A stretch of 64,000 nt of DNA from Aeromicrobium camelliae (GTDB taxonomy: Bacteria > Actinomycetota > Actinomycetes > Propionibacteriales > Nocardioidaceae): contig NZ_RQJX01000018.1 of NCBI RefSeq assembly GCF_003850045.1, forward strand, positions 1 through 64,000, given 5' to 3'. A model generated the notes under the pieces. The model did not search any database, was not told the origin of the DNA, and saw only the letters and a program-made list of their open reading frames with translations. Position 1 is the stretch's first letter. Each line of letters begins with the position of its first letter. Both the position numbers and the translations under genes were made by a program. Of the stretch, positions 54,456-61,925 are shown piece by piece.

Positions 54456-54905
54456 TCACGCTAGCTGCGGCTGACGCGAGAGCGCTTCTTGATTCCTGAT
54501 CGGTCTGGTGACCTGCTTGGCCACGCAAGGCGGAATGCCCGCCGCGTCCTGCGCCGCCTTGACGCGGTAGGCGCTGGGCGACATGCCGACGAGCTCGGTG
54601 AAGCGGGTGCTGAACGTCCCGAGGGAGCCGTAGCCGACGGTGAAACAGATGTCGGTGACACTGAGGTCGCCGCGACGCAGCAGCACCATCGCCCGCTCGA
54701 TGCGCCGGGTCATCAGGTACGAGTAGGGCGACTCGCCGTACGCGATCTTGAACCGCCTGCTGAGATGCCCCGCTGACATATGAACGCCGCGCGCGAGCGA
54801 CTCGACGTCGAGCGGCTGAGCGTACTCGCGGTCGATCCGATCGCGAACCCGGCGCAGCAGCAGGAGTTCGCGCAGACGTTCCTCGTCGACCGTTCGGTTG
54901 CTCAC
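54456..54905 (-). CDS. AraC family transcriptional regulator
   Basis: A 149-aa protein that is essentially a bare AraC DNA-binding domain. Two HTH units are visible: LDVESLARGVHMSAGHLSRR and LSVTDICFTVGYGSLGTFST, followed by RFTELVGMSPSAYR. There is no N-terminal ligand domain. GTG 54905 is 7 nt after CACGAT; the frame extends to 54935. Downstream on the same strand are the interrupted VOC gene and UvrA2. The VOC -10 lies within its final codons, so it may control those genes. Confidence 0.9.
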   Translation of the reverse strand: MSNRTVDEERLRELLLLRRVRDRIDREYAQPLDVESLARGVHMSAGHLSRRFKIAYGESPYSYLMTRRIERAMVLLRRGDLSVTDICFTVGYGSLGTFSTRFTELVGMSPSAYRVKAAQDAAGIPPCVAKQVTRPIRNQEALSRQPQLA

Positions 54906-55033
54906 ACGCGAGATCGTGTCACGTCCCGCCGACAATGCCTAGCAGCGCGCTGGCACGATGGGAGCGTCGTCGATTCACGCACGGCGACGTGGGGCAGTAC
55001 GAGGGCGCAACGACGAACGTGAGGTGGTGCGCG

Positions 55034-55456
55034 GTGGAGACGATCGACGTGGTGAGTTCACTCGAGGAGCTCGAGGATCTGCTCAAGCGGGATGAGACGG
55101 TCTACGTGCGCTACTCCGAGGGCTACGACGCCGACGCCTCGTCCGGCAGCTTCGACACCGAGAGCGGTCTGGAACTGCCCGGTCTGTCGGTCAACCCGCT
55201 CACCCCCGAGGCGTGGTGGACGTGTCCGGTCCGCGACTGGCTGGCCCGGCAGCTCTGCCAGTACAAGCATCTCCACGAGAAGAACCCCGAGCGCCACGCG
55301 TGGGCGCTGACCGGAACGTTGGCCGGACGGGGTCCGGACTGTGAACCGTTGCTCGTCGACGTCGTCCCGCTCGCCCGGCTCTCCGACGACCTCCTGGCGG
55401 AGGCCGAAGACGTCTACACGAGCAACTTCGACGCCGGCAACGGTCCGGAGGACTGA
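55034..55456 (+). CDS. DUF6098-like hypothetical protein
   Basis: A 140-aa soluble acidic protein of an actinobacterial family I believe is DUF6098. Conserved-looking parts: VYVRYSEGYDADASSGSFD, GLELPGLSVNPLTPEAWW, WLARQLCQYKHLHEKNPERH, AWALTGTLAGRGPDCEPLL. Function is unknown. GTG 55034 has GAGGTGG 6 nt upstream; the frame is open back to 54935 but with poor codon use. It diverges from the AraC gene and converges on a GNAT gene. Confidence 0.82.
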   Translation: METIDVVSSLEELEDLLKRDETVYVRYSEGYDADASSGSFDTESGLELPGLSVNPLTPEAWWTCPVRDWLARQLCQYKHLHEKNPERHAWALTGTLAGRGPDCEPLLVDVVPLARLSDDLLAEAEDVYTSNFDAGNGPED

Positions 55457-55468
55457 CCCGCGCGGCGA

Positions 55469-55963
55469 TCACGGCTCCGTGGTCGCGTCAGCGGCGCGTA
55501 CCCAGCGTCGCCACTCCTCCTGGGGCGCGTAGCCGCGCTCCGTCCAGAAGCCCCCGCCGAGCTCATTGCCCTCGAGCACCATGGCGTCGAAGCGTGGCGC
55601 ACCGAGGCGGTACAGGCGATGCTCCGCCGCGTCGAGCAGTGTCTGCGCGATGCCGTGGCCGCGCCGGGCGGGATGAACCGCCAGCCGATACAGGTGGGCA
55701 CGCCAACCGTCCCAACCAGCGATGACCGTACCGACGAGCTCGCCGTCGAGTTCGGCCACGAGGAGCGCGTCGAACGCTTCGAGTTCGAGGGACAGACCTT
55801 CAACGCCAGCGCGGACGAGCCCTACTGGATCGTGGAGTCGGGCAAGACCGGCGCCCGGGCCGCACATCGGGAAGAGTCGCTGGACAAACGCTGATGAGCC
55901 GCGTTTCGTTCGACGACGACACGACCGTCGTTTCCCGGCAACGTCACCCAGTAACTCAGTCAT
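55469..55963 (-). CDS. GNAT family N-acetyltransferase, N-terminus doubtful
   Basis: The last 130 residues are a clear GNAT domain: FDALLVAELDGELVGTVIAG, WDGWRAHLYRLAVHPARRGH with the acetyl-CoA loop RRGHGIAQTLLDAAE, and FWTERGYAPQEEW. From ATG 55963 the protein has 164 aa, but the first 32 residues (rich in Arg/Lys, for example KRRSCRRRTKRG) do not look like a GNAT start. ATG 55867 is an alternative giving 132 aa. An N-terminal frameshift cannot be excluded. Substrate is unknown. Upstream (55964-56107) I see no gene. Confidence 0.78.
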   Translation of the reverse strand: MTELLGDVAGKRRSCRRRTKRGSSAFVQRLFPMCGPGAGLARLHDPVGLVRAGVEGLSLELEAFDALLVAELDGELVGTVIAGWDGWRAHLYRLAVHPARRGHGIAQTLLDAAEHRLYRLGAPRFDAMVLEGNELGGGFWTERGYAPQEEWRRWVRAADATTEP

Positions 55964-56107
55964 ACGGACGCCTTCGGTCTCACCACCGATCGTGCCCGTC
56001 TCGTGCGCCTGTTCTTCCAGCCTGTGCTGGCCGTGGCCGCGTTGTGGTCGACCGGGGCGTGGGAACGGCGTCGAGAGGTGATGCGAGCGCTTCGCCGCTC
56101 TTGGTCC

Positions 56108-56689
56108 TCAGGCGAAATGCTCGGCTTCGGACGCGATCTTGGCGACGTAGCCGTTCCACCAGTCCTCGTCGCGAGCCTCGTCATCGGGAGTGGCCGTGCG
56201 ACCGTCGAGCTGTTCGCGCAGGATCTCCAGGTGACCGGCGTGCTGTGCCGTCTCGGCGATGACATGCACGGCGAGGAGCCCAAGGGTCGTGTCGCGGCTC
56301 TCCGCCCGCCACCACGGCACCGTGACCGGAGTGTCGAGAGGCAGTTCCTCCAACGTGGCGCGCGACGCTGTACCGACCGAGGTGAACAGGGCGATGACCT
56401 CACCGCTCGACATGGATCGCTCGACCCACATCTCGGCGTTCGCGGCCATGCTCGCGTCGTCGTTCCACGTGATGAGGGCGTCGACGTCGCTGGTCCGGCC
56501 CGGCAGCTGCACGAGATAGCCGTGCTCCACGGTCGCCAGATGCTTGAGCACGCCCAGAAGATTGGTGCCGGTCGGCGTGAGCGGCCGCCGGAGGTCATAC
56601 TCCCCCACCCCCTCGACCGCTCCGAGTACGGAGCGGTGAGCGCGTTCCAGGTAGTGCACCAGAATCGAGCGCCAGGCCGTGTCGTCCAT
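56108..56689 (-). CDS. DinB family protein
   Basis: A 193-aa four-helix DinB/DUF664-like protein. The three-histidine metal site is visible as LKHLATVEHGYL in the second helix and HVIAETAQHAGHLEILREQL in the third. Related enzymes include thiol transferases dependent on bacillithiol or mycothiol, but many have no known activity. ATG 56689 lies 7 nt after TAGCGT, indicating leaderless initiation; the longer frame upstream is non-homologous. Confidence 0.9.
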   Translation of the reverse strand: MDDTAWRSILVHYLERAHRSVLGAVEGVGEYDLRRPLTPTGTNLLGVLKHLATVEHGYLVQLPGRTSDVDALITWNDDASMAANAEMWVERSMSSGEVIALFTSVGTASRATLEELPLDTPVTVPWWRAESRDTTLGLLAVHVIAETAQHAGHLEILREQLDGRTATPDDEARDEDWWNGYVAKIASEAEHFA

Positions 56690-56831
56690 AGTCGGCACGC
56701 TAGCCGGACCCGCCGACAGCGTCGAGCGGCCGGCACAGGATCGTTCTCGTGTTGTGCGGACGCCTGCAGCTCGGCTGACCCATACTCGGGGCATGGTCGC
56801 CGCGCGCAGCACCGTCGAGGACGGGTGAGCC

Positions 56832-57914
56832 GTGCCCTGGGCGTACCTGATCGTCGTCGGCGTCATCGCGCTCGCGGTGGTGCTGACGTTGCGCCCGGTG
56901 CGTCGGCGGCCGCTGCTGGCGCGGCTCAGCTTCTACCTCGCCGTCGGAACCGGGGAACTGCCCTTCGTCGTCTGGTGGACGTTGGCCGCGCTCACGGCAC
57001 TCGCGGCTCCGGGCCATCGACTGCTCGCATGGCCGGGGATGCTGGCACTCGCCCTCGCACTGCTCACGGCGGCCGGGGTCGTCCCGATCCTGCGACGCGG
57101 ACTGCGTGCCCGAGAGGTTCTCGAGGCGGCGCTCCACGACGCGCGGCTGTCCCCCGCGCGCCGGCCGCGCCCATGGTGGCGCTTCGTGATCTGGCCGTGG
57201 CCCACGGTTCCGCGCGCGGTACGGCTCGTTCGGGACGTGGCCTACGGCCCCCACCCTGCTCAGTCCTTCGACTACTACGTCCGCCGCCGTCGTCCGGGGC
57301 GCCGCGCACCCGTCTTCATCCACCTTCACGGCGGCGGATTCGTCCGAGGACGCAAGAACCGCGACGCGCGGCCGCTGCTGCATCGCCTCGCACGACACGG
57401 GTGGGTGAGCATCAGCGCCGACTACCGGTTGCTTCCCGAGGGTGAGTTCCCCGCCAATCTCCAGGACGTGCAACGTCTCATCGCCTGGGTGGGCGAGCAT
57501 GCCGAGGAGCTCGGCGCCGACCCCGAGCGCATCGTCATCGCTGGAAGCTCGGCCGGCGCCCAGCTGGCGACCCTCGCGGGCATGAGCGGGGAGCCGGTCC
57601 GTGGCGTGGTGGGGTTGTACGGCTACTACGGACGGCAGCGCTCGCGCTCGACGATCCCGTCGGATCCGCGCGCCTACGACGGCACAGCCGCACCGCCGTT
57701 CTTCATCGTTCACGGCGATCACGACACATACCTCAGCGCCTTCACTGCGAGGGCCTTCGTCGCCTGGCTGGGGCAGGTCTCGTCGCAGCGGGTCGTGTAC
57801 GCCGAGCTGCCGGGCGCGCAGCACGGCTTCGATCAGTTCCACTCGCCGCGCTTCGCGGCGGTGTGCGATGCCGTCGAGGACTTCGCGACGATGGTCACCA
57901 GGCCAGTGTCATGA
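56832..57914 (+). CDS. Alpha/beta hydrolase with N-terminal membrane segments
   Basis: A 360-aa esterase-like enzyme of the HSL/carboxylesterase type. Three or four hydrophobic stretches fill the first 95 residues. The hydrolase domain has the oxyanion hole HLHGGGFVRG, nucleophile elbow AGSSAGAQLA (GxSxG), acid residue near HGDHDTYLSAF and histidine in GAQHGFDQFHS. The active site may face either side of the membrane. GTG 56832 follows GAGGACGG. It overlaps the convergent GNAT gene by 20 nt. Substrate is unknown, probably a short-chain or lipid ester. Confidence 0.9.
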   Translation: MPWAYLIVVGVIALAVVLTLRPVRRRPLLARLSFYLAVGTGELPFVVWWTLAALTALAAPGHRLLAWPGMLALALALLTAAGVVPILRRGLRAREVLEAALHDARLSPARRPRPWWRFVIWPWPTVPRAVRLVRDVAYGPHPAQSFDYYVRRRRPGRRAPVFIHLHGGGFVRGRKNRDARPLLHRLARHGWVSISADYRLLPEGEFPANLQDVQRLIAWVGEHAEELGADPERIVIAGSSAGAQLATLAGMSGEPVRGVVGLYGYYGRQRSRSTIPSDPRAYDGTAAPPFFIVHGDHDTYLSAFTARAFVAWLGQVSSQRVVYAELPGAQHGFDQFHSPRFAAVCDAVEDFATMVTRPVS

Positions 57915-58356
57915 AGGTGCTGAGCGGATCGTGACGGTAGGAACCGAACGGTCCGCACTCGGTGAAGCCGGCACGCGCGTACAGCTGACGGGCCGGTGCG
58001 AAGAAGTCCTCCGAGCCGGTCTCGAGGCTCACGCGGGTGAACCCGCGCCGCCGGGCCTCGTCGAGGACGCGAGCGAGCATGAGTCGGCCCAGGCCCTGTC
58101 GCTGCCGGTCAGCTGCGGTGCGCATCGACTTGAGCTCCCCGTGACCGTCGCCGAGGTCCTTGAGCGCGGCGCTGGCGACGACTTGGTCCTCGTCATAGGC
58201 GACCCACACCGTCACCGCGGGATCCCCCAACCCGTCGAGATCGAGTGCGTGCGTGCTCTCCGGCGGGGAGATCGTGCGCAGCTCGGCCAGATGCGAGGTC
58301 AGGAAGGTCGCGACGGCCACATCGTGCAGGTCGGCCTCGCGGATCTGCACGCTCAC
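57895..58356 (-). CDS. GNAT family N-acetyltransferase
   Basis: A 153-aa GNAT protein with complete fold: VQIREADLHDVAVATFLTSH, VTVWVAYDEDQVVASAALKD, ELKSMRTAADRQRQGLGRLM with the acetyl-CoA loop, and FAPARQLYARAGFTECGPFG. It resembles the YsnE-type acetyltransferases. GTG 58356 overlaps the upstream phosphoribosyltransferase stop by 4 nt, so translation is coupled. Substrate is unknown. Confidence 0.91.
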   Translation of the reverse strand: MSVQIREADLHDVAVATFLTSHLAELRTISPPESTHALDLDGLGDPAVTVWVAYDEDQVVASAALKDLGDGHGELKSMRTAADRQRQGLGRLMLARVLDEARRRGFTRVSLETGSEDFFAPARQLYARAGFTECGPFGSYRHDPLSTFMTLAW

Positions 58357-58844
58357 GCGTCCAGAACCCCGCTGCGCGGCGTCACCGGCGGCTCGCTCGA
58401 CCAGGGGAAGTGGATCCACAAATCGGTGAGCTTCCACGCGTAATCGGGTGCGATGACCGAGCGCGGTTTCTCGTAGATCACCGCGGAGTGCACCTCGGCG
58501 GCGTGATCGCGGCAGGCGTTGACGACGAGTTCGAGGGTGCGGCCGCTGTCGGCGACGTCGTCGACGACGAGCACGGAGACGTCTCGTAGCTCCTCCAAGT
58601 CGAGGAACGGCGGGAGCAGCTGCGGCGCAGGAAGGGTGGTGCCGACACCCGTGTAGAACTCGACGTTCATGGTGAAGAGATTCTTGCAGTCCAGGGCGTA
58701 GGCCAGCGAGCCTGCCGGGATGAGGCCACCACGGGCGATCCCGAGCACCACGTCGGGCACGAAGCCACTGTCGGCGACGCTCTGCGCCAACGCTCGCACC
58801 GCGACGCCGTACCCCTCCCACGTCAAGACCTCGCGCTGCGACAT
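58353..58844 (-). CDS. Phosphoribosyltransferase
   Basis: A 163-aa type I PRTase. The PRPP-binding motif is VLVVDDVADSGRTLELVV; upstream VLGIARGGLIPAGSLAYAL is the typical second strand-helix. The C-terminus (DYAWKLTDLWIHFPWSSEPP) resembles xanthine/hypoxanthine-type enzymes, so purine salvage is likely though the base is not certain. ATG 58844 lies 6 nt after CACGAT, part of a symmetric element shared with the divergent metallohydrolase gene. Confidence 0.9.
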   Translation of the reverse strand: MSQREVLTWEGYGVAVRALAQSVADSGFVPDVVLGIARGGLIPAGSLAYALDCKNLFTMNVEFYTGVGTTLPAPQLLPPFLDLEELRDVSVLVVDDVADSGRTLELVVNACRDHAAEVHSAVIYEKPRSVIAPDYAWKLTDLWIHFPWSSEPPVTPRSGVLDA

Positions 58845-58849
58845 AGCTC

Positions 58850-58856
58850 CATCGTG
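58850..58856. promoter_or_regulatory. Symmetric -10-like heptamer CATCGTG between divergent genes
   Basis: CATCGT (58850-58855) lies 6 nt before ATG 58862 and CACGAT (complement of 58851-58856) lies 6 nt before ATG 58844. Only 17 nt separate the two ATGs. The hexamers keep A2 and T6 but not T1, so this is the weakest of the four bidirectional promoters proposed here. Confidence 0.42.
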
Positions 58857-58861
58857 TCACG

Positions 58862-59512
58862 ATGGAGAGCATGTTGGTCACCCGATTCGGCCATGCGGCC
58901 GTCCTCGTCGAGACCGAGGACGCGCGGGTCCTCTTCGATCCCGGCGTATTCAGCACCGACGAGGTCTTCGCACTCGACGGACTGGACGCCATCGTGGTCA
59001 CCCACCAGCACCCCGACCATCTCGACCGCGAGCGGTCGGGAGCATTGCTGGACCGCAACCCGGACGCGGTCGCGCTCGCCGACCCCGAGACGGCCGACCA
59101 GCTCGGTTCACCGTGGCGGGCGCATCGTGACGGCGACATCGTCGAGTTCGCCGCGACGAAGCTTCAGGCAGTCGGTGAGCTCCATGCGGAGATCGCACCG
59201 CAGCTCCCCCGGGTAGCGAACGTCGGCGTGCTGCTCAGCGGGGGCTCGGGTCCCACGCTCTTCCATCCCGGTGACAGTTACGCGACTATCCCGTCGGGCG
59301 TCGACGTCCTGGCACTCCCCCTCTCGGCACCGTGGGCGAAGGTCTCGGAGACCATCGCCTTCGCCCAGCAGGTGGCGCCGGCGACGGCGTTCCCGATCCA
59401 CGACCGCACCATCTCCGACGCGGCCTATGACATCTACTGGAACCACGTGGCGAACTTCAGCGGCATCGCCGACCTGCGTCGGCTCGGCCAGACCGAGTCG
59501 ACGCAGGTGTGA
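58862..59512 (+). CDS. MBL fold metallohydrolase
   Basis: A 216-aa UlaG-like metallo-beta-lactamase-fold protein. It opens MLVTRFGHAAVLVETEDARV and FDPGVFSTDE; the metal motif is VVTHQHPDHLD; later histidines lie in VLLSGGSGPTLFHPGDSYAT and FPIHDRTISD. This pattern is typical of actinobacterial MBL hydrolases of unknown substrate. ATG 58862 is used; ATG 58871 three codons later is an alternative. Confidence 0.91.
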   Translation: MESMLVTRFGHAAVLVETEDARVLFDPGVFSTDEVFALDGLDAIVVTHQHPDHLDRERSGALLDRNPDAVALADPETADQLGSPWRAHRDGDIVEFAATKLQAVGELHAEIAPQLPRVANVGVLLSGGSGPTLFHPGDSYATIPSGVDVLALPLSAPWAKVSETIAFAQQVAPATAFPIHDRTISDAAYDIYWNHVANFSGIADLRRLGQTESTQV

Positions 59513-59541
59513 CGAGCGACGCGCCGTCCACGTACGACCTT

Positions 59542-59563
59542 TATCTCACATCTGAGATACGGT
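59542..59563 (+). promoter_or_regulatory. Palindromic operator adjoining the -10 of the HTH-MurA gene
   Basis: TATCTCA (59542-59548), CATC, TGAGATA (59553-59559) form a perfect 7-bp inverted repeat. Its last two bases begin the -10 hexamer TACGGT (59558-59563), which is 7 nt before ATG 59571. Binding here would cover the -35/-10 spacer. A Cro/CI-type dimer is a natural ligand, and the gene's own product carries such a domain (inference). Confidence 0.7.
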
Positions 59564-59570
59564 GGAACTT

Positions 59571-61106
59571 ATGACTGAACGCGACGACTACCTGGCGCGC
59601 ATCGGCACGTTGATCCGTGACGCGCGTCAGCACTCGGGCCTCACCCAGGCTCAGTTGGCGACGCAGCTGCGCACGAGCCAGAGCGCCGTCAACCGCATCG
59701 AGAAGGGGCAGCAGAACTTGACCCTCGACATGCTCGCCCGGATCGGCTCGGCACTCGACTCCGAGATCGTGAGCGTCGGCACCTCCGGCCCCAGCCACTT
59801 GCGGGTCAAGGGCGGCACGACGCTCCGCGGCTCGATCGACGTGAAATCGAGCAAGAACGCCGGCGTCGCGCTGCTGTGCGCGTCCCTGCTCAACACCGGC
59901 ACGACCGTGCTGCGCAAGGTGGCCCGCATCGAGGAGGTCAACCGCCTGCTCGAGGTGCTGGACTCCATCGGCGTCAAAACGCGCTGGCTGAACGAGCAGA
60001 ACGACCTCGAACTGGTCGTCCCCGAGGAGCTCAACCTGGCCGGCATGGACGCGGCGGCCGCTCGTCGCACTCGCAGCATCATCATGTTCCTCGGTCCGCT
60101 CATGCACCGCGTCCCCGAGTTCCAGCTGCCGTACGCCGGTGGCTGTGATCTGGGCACCCGTACCGTCGAGCCGCACATGACCGCGCTCCGCCCGTTCGGT
60201 CTCAAGGTCGTCGCCACCGAGGGCAGCTACCACGCCTCGGCGGCCGAAGGTACGGGCCCCGAGCGCCCGATCGTCCTCACCGAGCGCGGCGACACCGTCA
60301 CCGAGAACGCGCTGCTCGCTGCCGCGCGCTACGACGGCGTCACCGTCATCCGCAACGCGAGCTCGAACTACATGGTCCAGGACCTGTGCTTCTTCCTCGA
60401 GAAGCTCGGTGTGCGGATCGAAGGCATCGGCACGACGACATTGCGGGTCCACGGCACTCCGGACATCCGGACCGATGTCGACTACGCGCCGAGCGAGGAC
60501 CCGATCGAGGCCATGAGCCTCATCGCCGCCGCCATCGTCACCAACTCCAACATCACAGTCTGCCGCGTGCCGATCGAGTTCATGGAGATCGAGCTCGCCG
60601 TGCTCGAGGAGATGGGCTTCCGCTACGAGCGCTCGGCCGAGTACATGGCCGAGAACGGTCAGACGCGGCTCGTCGACATCACGACGTACCCGTCGAAACT
60701 CAAGGCGCCGATCGACAAGATCCACCCCATGCCGTTCCCGGGCCTGAACATCGACAACCTGCCCTTCTTCGCGGTCATCGCGGCGACGGCGGACGGTCAG
60801 ACTCTCCTGCACGACTGGGTGTACGAGAACCGGGCCATCTACCTGACCGAGTTGAACAAGCTCGGCGCTCGGGTCAAGCTCATGGATCCGCACCGTGTGC
60901 TCATCGAGGGGCCTACCCACTGGAGCGGGGCCGAACTGGTCTGCCCGCCGGCGCTGCGGCCCGCCGTGGTCATCTTGCTGGCGATGCTGGCCGCCAAGGG
61001 CACGTCGGTGCTTCGCAGCGTCTACGTCATCAACCGCGGCTATGAGGATCTCGCGACCCGGCTCAACGCCTTGGGCGCGCAGATCGAGACCTTCCGCGAC
61101 ATCTGA
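59571..61106 (+). CDS. HTH-MurA fusion: Xre-type DNA-binding domain + UDP-GlcNAc enolpyruvyl transferase-like enzyme
   Basis: A 511-aa two-domain protein. Residues 8-65 are a Cro/CI HTH (GTLIRDARQHSGLTQAQLAT, RTSQSAVNRIEKGQQNLTLD). From about 78 on it is MurA-like: catalytic cysteine C192 in YAGGCDLGTRTVEPHM aligns with E. coli C115 once about 75 residues are subtracted, and K95 in SSKNAG with K22. The later catalytic-Asp loop is altered to PFPGLNIDNLPFFAV, so the phosphate-transfer chemistry or substrate may differ from standard MurA. ATG 59571 is probably leaderless. A palindrome upstream suggests that the protein controls its own gene. Canonical MurA is presumably encoded elsewhere. Confidence 0.92.
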   Translation: MTERDDYLARIGTLIRDARQHSGLTQAQLATQLRTSQSAVNRIEKGQQNLTLDMLARIGSALDSEIVSVGTSGPSHLRVKGGTTLRGSIDVKSSKNAGVALLCASLLNTGTTVLRKVARIEEVNRLLEVLDSIGVKTRWLNEQNDLELVVPEELNLAGMDAAAARRTRSIIMFLGPLMHRVPEFQLPYAGGCDLGTRTVEPHMTALRPFGLKVVATEGSYHASAAEGTGPERPIVLTERGDTVTENALLAAARYDGVTVIRNASSNYMVQDLCFFLEKLGVRIEGIGTTTLRVHGTPDIRTDVDYAPSEDPIEAMSLIAAAIVTNSNITVCRVPIEFMEIELAVLEEMGFRYERSAEYMAENGQTRLVDITTYPSKLKAPIDKIHPMPFPGLNIDNLPFFAVIAATADGQTLLHDWVYENRAIYLTELNKLGARVKLMDPHRVLIEGPTHWSGAELVCPPALRPAVVILLAMLAAKGTSVLRSVYVINRGYEDLATRLNALGAQIETFRDI

Positions 61107-61115
61107 GCCGTCCTG

Positions 61116-61157
61116 GTCCACGGGACCGCCGTCACGCAATACGGTGGTCCCGTGGAC
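61116..61157 (+). terminator. Long hairpin overlapping the GDPD start codon
   Basis: GTCCACGGGACCGCCGT (61116-61132) pairs with 61141-61157 as a 17-bp stem with one G-T pair and the loop CACGCAAT. It starts 9 nt after the HTH-MurA stop and may terminate that mRNA. The right arm contains most of TACGGT (-10, 61140-61145) and the GTG 61152 start of the next gene. In a read-through transcript the start would be hidden; in a leaderless transcript it would be free. Confidence 0.6.
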
Positions 61158-61925
61158 CCCGGCCGCACGACCCGCTTCTTCGACTCCCCACCTCCCCTCG
61201 CCTTCGCGCACCGCGGTGGGGCCGACACCGGTGACAACGTCGGTGTCGAGAACTCGCTCAGGGCGTTCCAGCACGCATACGACCTGGGGTACCGGCATCT
61301 GGAGACCGACGTCCGTGCCACCCGCGACGGCGTCCCCTACGCCGTCCACGACGCGCGCCTGTCGCGGCTCACCGGCGACAACCAGGCCATCGCCACACTC
61401 ACGTCGGTCGAACTCGACGCGCTCCTGCTCGGCGACCGCGAGCCGATCGTCCGCCTCGACGCGCTGCTGACGGCGTTCCCGGCCGCCTGCTTCAACATCG
61501 ACGTCAAGGCCGCCGACGCGATCGAGCCGACGTGCCGCGTCCTGGAGGACGTCGAGGCCGTCGACCGGGTCTGTCTCGCCTCGTTCTCGCACCGTCGACT
61601 GCAGCGACTCCGTTCACGTCTGCCTCAGGCGGCGTTCTCCGCCTCGTCGATCGAGGTCGCCAGAATGCGCCTGGGCCGCGCGGTGGCGGGGCCGGTGGAC
61701 TGTTTCCAGATCCCCGAGCACCACGGGCGCTTACGGGTCCTCACGCCGGCCTTCCTCGAACGTGCCCATCGGTCGGGACGGCAGGTGCACGTCTGGACGG
61801 TCGACGACCCGGCGGCGATGCACCGGCTGCTGGACATGGGCGTCGACGGCATCATGACCGATCGGACGGATCTGCTCAAAGACGTCCTCGTCTCCCGAGG
61901 ACAGTGGAGGGAGGAGTCGGCATGA
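61152..61925 (+). CDS. Glycerophosphodiester phosphodiesterase
   Basis: A 257-aa GDPD TIM-barrel enzyme hydrolysing glycerophosphodiesters to glycerol 3-phosphate and an alcohol. The catalytic pair is FAHRGGADTGDNVGVENSL (H and EN), with HLETDVRATRDGVPYAVHD supplying metal ligands and the second histidine; CFNIDVKAAD and VHVWTVDDPAAMHRLLDMGV follow. No signal peptide, so cytoplasmic. GTG 61152 lies 6 nt after TACGGT. It overlaps the transporter gene by 4 nt. Confidence 0.93.
   Translation: MDPGRTTRFFDSPPPLAFAHRGGADTGDNVGVENSLRAFQHAYDLGYRHLETDVRATRDGVPYAVHDARLSRLTGDNQAIATLTSVELDALLLGDREPIVRLDALLTAFPAACFNIDVKAADAIEPTCRVLEDVEAVDRVCLASFSHRRLQRLRSRLPQAAFSASSIEVARMRLGRAVAGPVDCFQIPEHHGRLRVLTPAFLERAHRSGRQVHVWTVDDPAAMHRLLDMGVDGIMTDRTDLLKDVLVSRGQWREESA

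Noticed and set aside
55894..56110. Possible plus-strand gene beginning MSRVSFDDDTTVV
   Set aside because: Codon use is poor, the frame continues antisense to DinB, and no family is recognisable.
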